A stretch of DNA of 64,000 nucleotides. Origin: Paenibacillus mellifer. Its GTDB lineage: Bacteria > Bacillota > Bacilli > Paenibacillales > Paenibacillaceae. The notes beneath the pieces are model-generated. The model did no database searches. It was not told where the DNA came from and saw only the letters and a program-made list of their open reading frames with translations. The translations under genes and the position numbers were made by a program. Shown here in pieces: positions 8,538 to 17,696 of this stretch. Positions within the stretch are counted from its first letter, which is position 1; each line of letters starts with the position of its first letter. The stretch covers positions 1 to 64,000 of the forward strand of contig NZ_JALPRK010000018.1 in NCBI RefSeq assembly GCF_023195895.1. Reading direction: 5' to 3'.

Positions 8538-9902
8538 CTATTGGGCCGTAACCCGTCGTTCAGTGGCGGTCGAGACCGCTTCGACGATCGGATGGTTCAA
8601 CGCCTCTAGCAGCGGACGCAGTGGAATCCATAACGCTTGCGCCTTGCGCTCAAATTTCACTTCCCATTCGACGTCTGACCCGTCCTTGCGTTTGGCGGTC
8701 AGCACTCCGCGCTGCGTATCGGCAATGACAGAGGAGTCCCCCCATTCGATAAAGGCGCTTTGCGTCGCTTCGCTCCAATAGACATCGGCGCCGAGACGCT
8801 CCATTACCGTGCGGACCGGCGCGAGATATTGGCCGTCTTGCATCACGTATTCCCCGGCGGCCAAGCGCATTTGCACATTGCCTGCCTCCACCGTCAACGG
8901 TATTTCCGGTTCAAACAGAGCGGCATTCGGAACGACATTAGACGCGACCCATTCGGCTGACGGTATAGGACGGTTTTTCTTGCCGATCCCTGGATCCAGC
9001 GTGAATTGAACGGGCTTCTGCTCCGCGGACAATGTAGAAAACGCATAACCTAGCTTTTTATAGTAATGGATAATTTCCGGCAACGCCTTGACGGTTTCTT
9101 CATGCCCCCCTCCATCATGCATCAATACGATGACCTGGTCCTGGGGCTTCTCTTTCTTGACGTGGCTAACGATTTCGTTCGCCGGAACGCCTTTGCGTTT
9201 AGAATCACCGCTGTCCACATTCCAGTCGAAGACCTTATATCCACCCTGCTCCAGGAGGTTGAAATACGTCTTGTCAAAATGCCCATACGTCCCGCCAGGC
9301 GCGCGCACCAGCGGCGTACGAGTTCCCGTGATTTCTCGCAGCACCTCTTCCGTTGCCTTGACCTGCTTCCAGAAATGTCCGAAGCTGTCGTACAACGCGT
9401 CATAATCGTGATTGTACGTATGATTCCCAAGCGCATGGCCGCCGTCCACGATGCGCCGGATGACCTCCGGGTAACGTTTGGCCTGCTGACCAAGCACGAA
9501 GAAGGTGGCGGTGACCTCTTCTTGTTGCAAAATCTCGAGTACCTGATCCGTATGCGGGCTTGGTCCATCATCAAAGGTTAGGTACACGGTCTTGCCCGGC
9601 GCTTTCTTTTTCGTTACCTGAGACGCCTCAAGCTTCTTCTTCGGTTTAGCCGACGCCAAAGCCCCCGCCGTAGCGGCCGCGCCGTTGGTTGAATTATTTA
9701 CGGTTTGCACCTTCTGGGGTGCAGCTAGATTCACTTTATGGGTCGCGGATCCCACCGCGGCTTGTTCCTTCATGGGATGGGCTTTCACCTCGGGCATCCC
9801 TTGCGGCTGGAAACCCAGCGGAGCGCCGACCGCAGCGATCAACACCAATGTAAGCAGCATCATACGAACGAGCATAAGTCCGAACTTTCTTTTTTGTTTC
9901 AT
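8538..9902 (-). CDS. polysaccharide deacetylase with C-terminal stalk domain
   Basis: 454 residues. An N-terminal hydrophobic signal or anchor (about 8-30) is followed by a low-complexity linker and a NodB domain (about 104-310): metal and catalytic Asp111/Asp112 in TFDDGPS, His161 and His165 in GNHTYNH, RAPGG (motif 3), DWNVDSGDS and LMHDGGGH. The set is complete, so it should be an active metal-dependent deacetylase of peptidoglycan or another N-acetylated polymer outside the cell. The C-terminal 110 residues resemble the copper-amine-oxidase N-terminal 'stalk' domain often used for wall binding. The ATG follows GGAGGTAG. It appears monocistronic. Confidence 0.9.
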   Translation of the reverse strand: MKQKRKFGLMLVRMMLLTLVLIAAVGAPLGFQPQGMPEVKAHPMKEQAAVGSATHKVNLAAPQKVQTVNNSTNGAAATAGALASAKPKKKLEASQVTKKKAPGKTVYLTFDDGPSPHTDQVLEILQQEEVTATFFVLGQQAKRYPEVIRRIVDGGHALGNHTYNHDYDALYDSFGHFWKQVKATEEVLREITGTRTPLVRAPGGTYGHFDKTYFNLLEQGGYKVFDWNVDSGDSKRKGVPANEIVSHVKKEKPQDQVIVLMHDGGGHEETVKALPEIIHYYKKLGYAFSTLSAEQKPVQFTLDPGIGKKNRPIPSAEWVASNVVPNAALFEPEIPLTVEAGNVQMRLAAGEYVMQDGQYLAPVRTVMERLGADVYWSEATQSAFIEWGDSSVIADTQRGVLTAKRKDGSDVEWEVKFERKAQALWIPLRPLLEALNHPIVEAVSTATERRVTAQ

Positions 9903-10018
9903 CGACCTTCTACCTCCGCAGCTAGGATCAAATTCTTTTCTATGAATCCATTGGCTATCTGGTAGATTGTATGAAGGTAGAAACGTAAATAGACTTCGGG
10001 ATTCGCTTGCATTGGCAT

Positions 10019-10058
10019 AAAAAAATCACCCCCTCGTCATTTAGACAAGAAGGCGATT
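10019..10058 (-). terminator. terminator of bcp
   Basis: A nearly continuous 16-bp stem with G-U pairs (10024-10058) closes on a TAAAT loop and is followed on the minus strand by seven T residues. It lies just downstream of the bcp stop codon. Confidence 0.85.
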
Positions 10059-10084
10059 CCAGCGCGCACCTTCGAAACTATCGA

Positions 10085-10576
10085 TTACTTAACTGTATCG
10101 GCCTCCCGAAGCGCCTCCAGCACTTGCTCGGCGTGCCCTTTCACTTTGACGCCGCGCCATTCTCGGAGCAGCTTGCCCTCCTCGTCGATGAGGAACGTGG
10201 AACGGACGATGCCTTCGAATTCGCGGCCGTACATTTTTTTCAGCTGCCATACGCCAAACTTCCGGCACACCTCGTGGGACTCGTCCGAGAGAAGCGGAAA
10301 ATTCAGCCCCTGCTTCATGGCGAACCTCTCGTGGGATTTCACCGAATCCCCGCTGATGCCAAGCACCTCGGCCCCGTATTCGCCGTACGCCTGGGCGAGG
10401 TCGCGGAAATCGCAAGCCTCCTGAGTGCAGGCCGGGGTCGAATCTTTGGGATAGAAATAAAGAACGACCTTGCGGCCGCGAAATTGCGATAGCGAAATTT
10501 CCTCCCCGCTGTCCGCGGGTAACCGAAAGTCCGGAACGGGCTTGCCGATTTGCACTTGCTGCGGTTGTTCCGACAT
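10085..10576 (-). CDS. bcp: thioredoxin-dependent thiol peroxidase (Bcp/PrxQ peroxiredoxin)
   Basis: 163 residues. It reduces hydroperoxides using a peroxidatic cysteine and is recycled by thioredoxin. The motif DSTPACTQEACDF gives the peroxidatic Cys and a resolving Cys five residues later, as in the atypical 2-Cys PrxQ class; a later WRG and VKGH stretch is also typical. The ATG at 10576 follows GAGGAGG; the upstream 48-codon extension is AT-rich and non-coding in appearance. It is divergent from the LCP gene. In Bacillus subtilis the same family lies beside gsaB, and here a gsaB-like gene is two genes away. Confidence 0.95.
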   Translation of the reverse strand: MSEQPQQVQIGKPVPDFRLPADSGEEISLSQFRGRKVVLYFYPKDSTPACTQEACDFRDLAQAYGEYGAEVLGISGDSVKSHERFAMKQGLNFPLLSDESHEVCRKFGVWQLKKMYGREFEGIVRSTFLIDEEGKLLREWRGVKVKGHAEQVLEALREADTVK

Positions 10577-10610
10577 GTGAACTCCTCCTCGGGCCTCTCC
10601 AACCCTGAAA

Positions 10611-10639
10611 TTGATTGTATTTACAAAAAAAATTATAAT
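10611..10639 (+). promoter_or_regulatory. promoter of the LCP gene
   Basis: -35 TTGATT (10611-10616) and -10 TATAAT (10634-10639) are spaced 17 bp in the AT-rich gap between the divergent bcp and LCP genes. An inverted repeat TTTACA...TGTAAA overlaps the -10 region. Confidence 0.6.
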
Positions 10640-10706
10640 GTAAAGATATGTAGTATATCTATAATAGAAACCGAATTTATCGTACGATCTGAAAGGAACG
10701 AACCCA

Positions 10707-11822
10707 ATGACGAAACGCACAAAACGGGCGATTCTCTGGTCGGTGATCGGAGTGGTGGTCGTCCTAGCCGCCTTAGCGGCATACTATTTTACCGCCATCT
10801 ATAACCAAGTGGACAATTTTCAAAAAGAAGGAGAGCAGTCTCCTTTCTATAACGTGCAGCCAACCGAGACGAAAGTACCGGAGCCGCCCAAATGGGAAGG
10901 CACGGAACGCGTGAACATCCTGTTGATGGGCGTGGATGCGCGCGGTTTGAAGAAAGGGGAAATCCCCCGCTCGGATACCATGCTGGTCGCTTCCCTGGAC
11001 CCCGTGAGCAAGAAGGGTTACCTCTTCTCGATCCTCCGCGACACGTACACGGAAATTCCGGAGCACGGCTCCGACCGGATCAACACGGCGATCACCCATG
11101 GTCCGAATACGGCGATGCAGGCGGTCTCCGACCTGCTGGGCATCCCGATCCAATATTATGTGTATACCGACTTCCAAGGATTCATCGAGCTGGTGGATGC
11201 GGTCGGCGGGGTTGATTTTTACGTGGAAAAAGATATGCACTACACCAGCAATGCGGATAACCATGAATACGACATCGATTTGAAAAAAGGACAGCAGCAC
11301 CTCGACGGCAAAACCGCGCTGCAATACGTCCGCTTCCGGCACGACGCCTTGTCCGACTATACCCGGACCGAGCGGCAGCGCAACTTCCTGAAGGCCGTGG
11401 CGGATAAGCTGAAATCGACGACCTCGATCATGAAGCTGCCTTCGATTCTGGAGAAGATCAATCCTTACATCGACACGAACCTGTCGGTTCAGGATATGTG
11501 GAAGCTGGCCACCGTCGGGTATGACGCGCAAATGTCCGCCAGCGAGCAAATTCCGCCGATGGACCTGCTGGTCGAGAAAAGCGTTGGCGGTTCGTCCGTG
11601 CTGGGCGTTCGCAGCGAAGAAGAATTGAAGCAATACGTGCAGGACGTATTTACTAAAGTCACAGAAACCGAGACCGGCGACGGGGCTGAAAGCGGCAGTG
11701 AGCCCGGCGGAACGGGGAGCAACGATAGCAGCAATGCCGGTAACGGTGACGGCAGCAGCGGCTCTAGCCGGACGGGAGCGAACGCCGGCAGCGACGCGAA
11801 TCTGGAGGCGGCCAGCCCTTGA
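10707..11822 (+). CDS. LytR-CpsA-Psr (LCP) family cell-wall polymer ligase
   Basis: 371 residues: a short cytoplasmic N-terminus, one membrane helix (about 10-30), and an extracellular LCP domain (about 65-215) with [32 protein letters not shown] and YVRFRHD, the Arg/Asp residues that bind the polyprenyl pyrophosphate substrate. LCP enzymes transfer teichoic acids or other glycopolymers from their lipid carrier to peptidoglycan. The last 50 residues are a Gly/Ser/Asn-rich, probably disordered tail. An AAAGGA site precedes the ATG. Confidence 0.93.
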   Translation: MTKRTKRAILWSVIGVVVVLAALAAYYFTAIYNQVDNFQKEGEQSPFYNVQPTETKVPEPPKWEGTERVNILLMGVDARGLKKGEIPRSDTMLVASLDPVSKKGYLFSILRDTYTEIPEHGSDRINTAITHGPNTAMQAVSDLLGIPIQYYVYTDFQGFIELVDAVGGVDFYVEKDMHYTSNADNHEYDIDLKKGQQHLDGKTALQYVRFRHDALSDYTRTERQRNFLKAVADKLKSTTSIMKLPSILEKINPYIDTNLSVQDMWKLATVGYDAQMSASEQIPPMDLLVEKSVGGSSVLGVRSEEELKQYVQDVFTKVTETETGDGAESGSEPGGTGSNDSSNAGNGDGSSGSSRTGANAGSDANLEAASP

Positions 11823-11892
11823 GGCTGGTGCCTCTAAAGGCGCGCTAATCGCACCACCAATTGCAAGTCAACCAGAAAGGAAGTATAGAAAT

Positions 11893-13203
11893 ATGAACCG
11901 ATCGCAATCGGAACGATTGTACGAAGAAGCGTTGCAACATATCGTAGGTGGCGTCAACAGCCCCTCCCGCTCGTTCAAGGCGGTTGGCGGCGGGGCGCCT
12001 GTTTTTATGAAAAAAGCCGAGGGCGCGTATTTTTGGGACGTAGACGGAAACAAATACGTCGATTATTTGGCGGCTTACGGGCCGATCATTACCGGACATG
12101 CCCATCCGCACGTCACGAAAGCGATCCAGGAAGCCGCGGCGAACGGCACGTTGTACGGGACGCCAACGGAGCTAGAAATCCGTTTGGCCGTCATGCTGAA
12201 GGAAGCGATCCCTTCGATGGACAAGGTGCGCTTTGTCAACTCCGGCACAGAAGCGGTCATGACCACGATCCGCGTTGCGCGCGCCTATACGAAGCGGAAC
12301 AAGATCATCAAATTTGCCGGGTGCTACCACGGCCATTCCGATCTTGTGCTCGTGGCCGCCGGCTCCGGCCCGTCCACGCTGGGCATTCCCGACAGCGCCG
12401 GCATTCCGACCAGCATCGCGCACGAGGTGATCACCGTGCCGTTTAACGATGCGACGGCGCTGAAAGAAGCGCTCGACAAGTGGGGCGACGACGTCGCCGC
12501 GGTCATGGTCGAGCCAATCGTTGGGAACTTCGGCATGGTGATGCCGAAGCCCGGGTTCTTGGAAGAGCTCTGCCGGCTCGCGCGGCAGTACGGCGCCCTC
12601 GTCATCTACGACGAGGTCATTACGGCCTTCCGCTTCCACTATGGCTCGGCGCAAACGTACGCCGGCCTCTCGAATCACGAAGCGATCCAGCCGGACCTGA
12701 CCGCTCTCGGCAAAATCATCGGCGGCGGTCTGCCGATCGGCGCGTACGGCGGCAGCAAGGAGATCATGGAGCAGGTGGCGCCGCTCGGTCCGGCCTATCA
12801 GGCCGGGACGATGGCGGGCAACCCTGCTTCCATCTCCGCCGGCATCGCCTGCCTCGAGGTGCTGCAGGGCGCCGGCGTCTACGACGAGATGGACCGCCTC
12901 GCCGTGAAATTGACCGACGGCCTGGCCGAGTCGGCCCGCCGCCATGGAGTGCCACTGACGATCAACCGGATCCGCGGCTCGTTCTCCACGCACTTCTGCG
13001 ACCACCCGGTCACGAATTACGACGAGGCGCAAGACACGGACGGCGAAGCGTTCGCCGCCTTCTTCCGCGCAATGCTTAGTCGCGGCGTCAACCTCGCTCC
13101 GTCGAAATACGAAGCCTGGTTCTTGACGACAGCGCACACGGAAGCCGACATCGACTTCACCTTGGAAGCCGCCGAGGCTTCGTTCAAGGAAATTGCCCGA
13201 TAA
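11893..13203 (+). CDS. hemL: glutamate-1-semialdehyde 2,1-aminomutase
   Basis: PLP-dependent enzyme that turns glutamate-1-semialdehyde into 5-aminolevulinate, the first committed haem precursor. The 436 residues cover a complete class III aminotransferase fold: NSGTEAVMT, the CYHGHSD motif, YDEVITAFR (PLP Asp) and the Schiff-base Lys in [10 protein letters not shown]. The ATG at 11893 follows AAAGGAAG; the 65 upstream codons are unlike the family and overlap the LCP tail. Location near bcp matches the gsaB paralogue of B. subtilis rather than the hemAXCDBL copy, so this may be a second isozyme. A strong terminator follows. Confidence 0.95.
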   Translation: MNRSQSERLYEEALQHIVGGVNSPSRSFKAVGGGAPVFMKKAEGAYFWDVDGNKYVDYLAAYGPIITGHAHPHVTKAIQEAAANGTLYGTPTELEIRLAVMLKEAIPSMDKVRFVNSGTEAVMTTIRVARAYTKRNKIIKFAGCYHGHSDLVLVAAGSGPSTLGIPDSAGIPTSIAHEVITVPFNDATALKEALDKWGDDVAAVMVEPIVGNFGMVMPKPGFLEELCRLARQYGALVIYDEVITAFRFHYGSAQTYAGLSNHEAIQPDLTALGKIIGGGLPIGAYGGSKEIMEQVAPLGPAYQAGTMAGNPASISAGIACLEVLQGAGVYDEMDRLAVKLTDGLAESARRHGVPLTINRIRGSFSTHFCDHPVTNYDEAQDTDGEAFAAFFRAMLSRGVNLAPSKYEAWFLTTAHTEADIDFTLEAAEASFKEIAR

Positions 13204-13211
13204 AATAATAG

Positions 13212-13254
13212 AGTCTGCCTGGTTCGTTCGGTTACGATCAGGCAGACTTTTTTT
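13212..13254 (+). terminator. terminator of hemL
   Basis: Perfect 10-bp arms AGTCTGCCTG / CAGGCAGACT followed by a run of seven T residues, directly after the hemL stop codon. Confidence 0.95.
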
Positions 13255-13346
13255 CGGTTAAGCGCTACCCCGGCTCCGTCCCATTTACGATTTTCCGCGA
13301 ACGTTCTATACTACAAGAAGCTTATAAACCAAAGGATGTCGTGACC

Positions 13347-14318
13347 ATGCTGCAAACGTTGAACCGACAACTGAACAAATTGATGCCTTTGATCACGCCT
13401 GCCAGCATCTTGATCGGCGTCCTTAGCGGGAGCCATTTGGCCGCATATACCTCCTGGTCTCCGTGGCTGTTTGCCTTCATGACCTTTGCCGGGAGCATCA
13501 GCCTCAGCTTCAAGGATTTCCTGAACGTGCTGAAAAAACCTCTTCCCCTGGTGCTCTGCCTGTTCATCCTCCACCTCGCCATGCCGCTGGTTGCGATGGG
13601 GATGGGGCATCTGGCATTCCCGGGGGAGTTCTATACGATTACCGGCTTCATTCTCGCCGCGGCGATTCCAACCGGGGTCAGCAGCTTTGTCTGGGTTGGC
13701 ATTTACAAGGGCAACATCGCCTTAACCCTATCGATCATCCTGATCGATACGTTGCTGGCGCCGTTCGTCGTTCCCGGCATTCTGGCGCTGCTGGTCGGTG
13801 CAAGCGTGCAGCTCGACGCCGCTGCGATGATGACCAGCCTGTTCTGGATGATCGTCGTCCCGTCGCTGGTTGGCATGCTGCTAAACCAGTGGAGCAAAGG
13901 CAAGGTCATCGCCTCCTGGGGCCCTTGGCTGAACCCGTTCTCGAAGCTAGCGATGGCTTCTGTCGTGGCGATCAACGGTGCCGTTGTGGCTAATTACCTG
14001 ACCGACTTCAGCCCGCGGCTGCTGGGTCTGGCCGCGATCATCGTTACGCTTGCGGCGATCGGCTACGCGCTTGGCTTCGGCCTGTCCCGGTTGATCGGCC
14101 TGAACGAAGCCGACAAAGTGGCGCTCGTCTTCAACGGCGGCATGCGCAACATCAGCGCTGGCGCGGTGTTGGCCGTCACCTACTTCCCTGCTCCGGTGGC
14201 TGTGCCGGTCGTGCTGGGCATGGTGTTCCAGCAGATGATGGCCTCCCTTGTGGGCCTGGTGCTGGGACGGCAAGCCCGCGCGCGCCAGCAGAAGGACAAA
14301 ACGGCGGCAGCCGCGTGA
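13347..14318 (+). CDS. bile acid:sodium symporter (BASS) family transporter
   Basis: About 323 residues with nine or ten hydrophobic helices. The segments AGSISLSFKDF, FILAAAIPTGVSSFVWVGI and NGGMRNISAGAV match the core motifs of BASS transporters such as B. subtilis YocS. The substrate (organic anion, pantoate or other) cannot be told. AAAGGA lies 10 bp before the ATG at 13347 and only 4 bp before a GTG at 13341, so the ATG is preferred but not certain. The C-terminal tail is Lys/Ala-rich. It stands alone between the hemL terminator and a gene-free region. Confidence 0.82.
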   Translation: MLQTLNRQLNKLMPLITPASILIGVLSGSHLAAYTSWSPWLFAFMTFAGSISLSFKDFLNVLKKPLPLVLCLFILHLAMPLVAMGMGHLAFPGEFYTITGFILAAAIPTGVSSFVWVGIYKGNIALTLSIILIDTLLAPFVVPGILALLVGASVQLDAAAMMTSLFWMIVVPSLVGMLLNQWSKGKVIASWGPWLNPFSKLAMASVVAINGAVVANYLTDFSPRLLGLAAIIVTLAAIGYALGFGLSRLIGLNEADKVALVFNGGMRNISAGAVLAVTYFPAPVAVPVVLGMVFQQMMASLVGLVLGRQARARQQKDKTAAAA

Positions 14319-14493
14319 ACCATCGGGATCGGCGCACGATCTATCTGAACTCGTCATTCATCACTCGTCATTCATCACTCGTCATTCATTACTCGGCAAC
14401 GTCCCCTCACCTTGGCCCCGTCCTCGGCACCGTCCCCCGCACTCGACACTCATCTCCCGCCGCCCAAGAGCCGCACTTTTCGCCTTCACCCTT

Positions 14494-14679
14494 TCTAACG
14501 GAACCAGATGACCTTATTCGTTCATTTCCCGGCCATTTCCCCGTCTAACGGAACCAGATGACGCTATTGGACCTAAACGAGTGTTGAATCAGGCCAAAAA
14601 GGGGAAATAACGTCTCTCCGTTCCGTTAGAATTCAAACTGGGCCGATTCTCCCAAAATAAGGTCTCTGAGTTCCGTTAG
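14494..14679. repeat. 50-bp-period intergenic repeat, two direct and two inverted units
   Basis: The motif TCTAACGGAACCAGATGAC begins at 14494 and again at 14544. Its reverse complement, in the form AATAA(C/G)GTCTCT...TTCCGTTAG, begins at 14606 and again at 14656. Both pairs are exactly 50 bp apart. The four units face each other around 14590. They lie in the 700-bp stretch 14319-15012, which has no convincing gene. Confidence 0.8.
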
Positions 14680-14699
14680 CGGCACTGGCGCTGGCATTA

Positions 14700-14829
14700 G
14701 CACGGCATCGGCGACGGCGACGGCATTGGCACGGCATTGGCCACGGCATCATCACGGCATCATCACGGCATCATCACGGCATCTGCGACGGCATCGGCGG
14801 CTGGCATTGGCACGGTATCGGTGACGGCA
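14700..14829. repeat. short tandem repeat (ACGGCATC-based)
   Basis: Three exact 11-bp units ACGGCATCATC begin at 14743, flanked by degraded 12-bp versions with GGCGACGGCATTGGC flavour. Reading frames through it carry no gene signals. The rest of 14830-15012 shows nothing recognisable except the terminator at its end. Confidence 0.7.
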
Positions 14830-15012
14830 CCCGAGTAACAGATCTACACTCCACATCCTCCCCGCCCCCTTCACCTTCATTGTTACTCCGACCTGCGCCC
14901 CCGTCACACTAGCACCAAACCGGCCCAACACATTGGCACCATACTAGCACACAGTTCCCACACTGCCGTCGCTACCCGACCTTCACCGCTCGCCACCTGA
15001 CGCATCCAACGC

Positions 15013-15055
15013 AAAAAGAGCCTCCCCCGTCCAAATCGGACCGCAGGGGAGGCTC
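15013..15055 (-). terminator. terminator of the solute-binding protein gene
   Basis: Ten-bp arms GAGCCTCCCC / GGGGAGGCTC (15018-15055) followed on the minus strand by five T residues. Confidence 0.93.
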
Positions 15056-15070
15056 ATTAGCTATTTATGC

Positions 15071-16537
15071 TTATTGCGGTTGAATTTTATCAAAGAAATT
15101 CTCCTGCACGTATTTGGCTGCGACATCCAGCTGTTTCTTGGAGTCGGTGCCCTTCTTCGAGAACGATTCCTGCACGACGTTCGACATCGTGGCGTAGTAG
15201 TCTTGCGTGCCGAACTGCGCCTCCGGCTTGCCTTCCAGCAGGCTGAAGAGCTGCGGATCGTATTTGTACACGTTGTCGTATTTATCGTAAATCGTTTTCA
15301 CTTTGCCGGCGTATTCAGAATCATCGCTGAAATATTCCAGCGGCGTCGGCACGTAGTATTTGCCTTCAGCCTTGCGGGCATTAATCGTGTCCTCAACCGA
15401 TTTCAAGGCATCATCGGTGAAGTAGTCAAACGTGATATAGCGGAACGCCATTTCCTGTTCGTCTTTCGTGGCATTCGGGTTGATGACGAGGTAATTGCCG
15501 CCCAGAACGCCATAATGTTTGCCGCCCTTCTCTGCAGCAGGCATCGGGTAAGCAATGACGTCCTCCGGCTTCATGCCGCCTTCGTTCAGCGCCGCCTGAA
15601 TGACGTCAAACGCCCCGGCGATCACCATGGCCGTCCGGCCTTGTTGGAAGGAACTGACGGCATCGCCCCAGCCCAGCGCCCAGTCTTGCGGGATCGCATT
15701 GGCTTCCCATCTCAGCTTCTTGTAGAAATCCAGCGCCTTCACCCCGGCCTCGGAGTTAAAGACGGCGGTCACTTTGCCGTTTTCGTTCGTTTCGATGTCG
15801 CCGCCGGCTTCAAACAGGAAGTTGGTCCAGTTCCAGCCTGCTTCATTGCCTTTGCCCATCGGCGCGATCCCCGAAATGCCTTTCTTCGGATCCGCGACGC
15901 CTTTGGCGACATTGTACATGTCGTCCCAAGTCCAGTCGAACGCTGGAGCAGCGATGCCCTTATCGTCCAGCAGCTTCTTGTTGACTACGGTCGAAGTGAC
16001 GTAACCGTTTTGGGTGATCCCGTACACCTTGCCGTCAACGATAAATTGGTTCTGCAGCACCGGGTTGATTTCGTCCTTGTACTCCCAGTTGTTCCACAGC
16101 TCCGTGATGTCGGCGACCCAGCCGCGCTCCACCAGGAATTGGGCTTCCGTGGCCCACGTATTGTAGAAGGTCGGCGCTTCGTTCGAAGCCATCTTCACGC
16201 CGATTTCGTTAACGCTGTACTGCCAGTCGTCTTTAACGATCGTCACGTTCGGGTACTTGGCCTGGAAGCGAGCGATTTTATCGTCCTCCTGCTGGCGGAG
16301 CGTCGTTTCATCCGGCAGCGGATAGTGGATTTTGATCGTAACCTTGCGCTGCGTGATGTCATCGGCTTCTCCCGCAGCCGGTTCGGCATTGCCTCCCCCA
16401 TTGTTGCCCGTGGCCGCCGCATTCCCGCCGCCGTTACCGCCGTTATTTTGGGCTTCCTTGTTGTTCCCTCCGCCACAGGCCGCGAGCAGCGAGCCGAGCA
16501 GCATCAGGCACATCAACACCGCTGAAAACTTGCGCAT
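15071..16537 (-). CDS. extracellular sugar-binding lipoprotein of an ABC importer
   Basis: 488 residues. The N-terminus is a lipoprotein signal with lipobox LLAAC (Cys21), followed by a Gly/Asn-rich linker and a family 1 solute-binding fold (ITQNGYVTS, GISGIAPMGKG, FQQGRTAMVIAG, GVLGGNYLVI). It should capture a carbohydrate, probably an oligosaccharide, and deliver it to the two permeases upstream. The ATG follows AAGGGGAG. It is the last gene after the permeases, separated by 290 bp that hold a repeat element, so it may have its own promoter. The substrate is unknown. Confidence 0.93.
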   Translation of the reverse strand: MRKFSAVLMCLMLLGSLLAACGGGNNKEAQNNGGNGGGNAAATGNNGGGNAEPAAGEADDITQRKVTIKIHYPLPDETTLRQQEDDKIARFQAKYPNVTIVKDDWQYSVNEIGVKMASNEAPTFYNTWATEAQFLVERGWVADITELWNNWEYKDEINPVLQNQFIVDGKVYGITQNGYVTSTVVNKKLLDDKGIAAPAFDWTWDDMYNVAKGVADPKKGISGIAPMGKGNEAGWNWTNFLFEAGGDIETNENGKVTAVFNSEAGVKALDFYKKLRWEANAIPQDWALGWGDAVSSFQQGRTAMVIAGAFDVIQAALNEGGMKPEDVIAYPMPAAEKGGKHYGVLGGNYLVINPNATKDEQEMAFRYITFDYFTDDALKSVEDTINARKAEGKYYVPTPLEYFSDDSEYAGKVKTIYDKYDNVYKYDPQLFSLLEGKPEAQFGTQDYYATMSNVVQESFSKKGTDSKKQLDVAAKYVQENFFDKIQPQ

Positions 16538-16658
16538 TGAAACTCCCCTTTTCTAAAAGTTAGGTTATCTTGCATGTTCATCATAAAAGAGAACGATTTC
16601 GCAATCGATGTGTGATCTTATGACTTTCATGTGCAGGCCTACGATCGTTACAATGGAG

Positions 16659-16825
16659 GTTCAAAAAGTCAGGTTTTCAGGACCGAGAAGGTTGGATGAA
16701 GCTAGGGCCTGAGTAGCGGAGCGTAGGCAGACCTACGTGAGCAACGGAAGGCCCGGTTGAATTCAAGATTCGACGTCGAATCTGCTTCATGATCGGCTTC
16801 GTCATGGAAAGATTACTTTTTGAAC
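16659..16825. repeat. MITE-like element with terminal inverted repeats
   Basis: A 167-bp unit bounded by GTTCAAAAAGT at 16659 and its complement ACTTTTTGAAC at 16815. Inside are the perfect palindromes GTAGGTCTGCCTAC (within an imperfect longer hairpin) and GATTCGACGTCGAATC. It carries no ORF. A degraded half copy is at 33869-33951. It lies between the second permease and the binding-protein gene of the sugar importer. Confidence 0.65.
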
Positions 16826-16828
16826 TAC

Positions 16829-17695
16829 CTATCCTTTGACCGCGGACAAGTTGACGCTGCGCATGATAAACTTCTGAAACCCGAGGAATACGAAAATCGG
16901 CGGAATCATGACCATGAACAAAATGCTGAACTTGAGGCTGCTGTCCATATTCCGCGCGTTGATCACATATTTATAGATCGCCGTCGCCAGCGTGTACTTG
17001 TCTTCCGTGTGCATGACCAGGGATGGCCAAAACCAGTCGTTCCACGCCGTGGAGAAAATAAAGATCGCCAGCGTAGCGAAGATCGGCACCGACAACGGAA
17101 CCGCGATCCGCAAGTAACTGGTCCACTCCGAAGCCCCGTCGATCCGGGCCGCCTCGAAAATTTCCGGATGAATGCCGTCGAAGAAATTTTTCATCAGCAG
17201 AAAATAATACGCATTCGCCCCGGCGGGCAGCCAGAAGGCCCAATAGGAGTTCAACAGCCCCAACTCCTTCAGGTTTACGAAGTTCGGGATCATGTAGCTC
17301 GAGGCCGGAATAAACAACGTCAGCAGAATGAAGAAGTAAATCGCCCGGCTGTACGGCACGCGGATGCGCGAAATGCTGAACGAGGCGAGGCCCAGGACCA
17401 GGATGGTCATCAGCAGGTTGCCGCCGAAGATCAGCAGGGTATTTTTCAAAAACATCGGTAAATTGATATAATCCCAGGCTTTCGGGAAATTGTCCCAATG
17501 CCACTCCTGCGGGAAGAACCGCGGCGGGAATGAGTTTACCTCTTGATTGCTCTTGAGCCCGTTGAACATCGTCATCGCGATCGGATACAACATCGTAATA
17601 GCCATGACCGCGATGCACAGAACCATGAATCCGTAAACGACCTTATTAAGCGGCTTCTGCAGATCGGAGGGCGACAGGATGCCTCTTTCTTTCAT
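16829..17695 (-). CDS. sugar ABC transporter permease, MalG type
   Basis: 288 residues with six membrane helices and the EAA loop (EIFEAARIDGASEWTSYLRIAVPLS) that docks the ATPase. It forms the importer channel with the permease encoded just upstream. The ATG is 1 bp past that gene's stop and uses GGAGGAG inside it, so the two are translationally coupled. No ATPase gene is nearby; carbohydrate importers of this type in Bacillales commonly share a general MsmX-like ATPase. Confidence 0.95.
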   Translation of the reverse strand: MKERGILSPSDLQKPLNKVVYGFMVLCIAVMAITMLYPIAMTMFNGLKSNQEVNSFPPRFFPQEWHWDNFPKAWDYINLPMFLKNTLLIFGGNLLMTILVLGLASFSISRIRVPYSRAIYFFILLTLFIPASSYMIPNFVNLKELGLLNSYWAFWLPAGANAYYFLLMKNFFDGIHPEIFEAARIDGASEWTSYLRIAVPLSVPIFATLAIFIFSTAWNDWFWPSLVMHTEDKYTLATAIYKYVINARNMDSSLKFSILFMVMIPPIFVFLGFQKFIMRSVNLSAVKG

Positions 17696-17696
17696 A

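Noticed and set aside
14700..14829. CRISPR-like tandem repeat
   Set aside because: Units are 11-12 bp with no unique spacers of constant length and no cas genes nearby.
15074..16525. Long plus-strand open frame antisense to the solute-binding protein
   Set aside because: It mirrors the codon structure of the real gene, has no ribosome site, and encodes an Arg/Val-rich sequence without domains.
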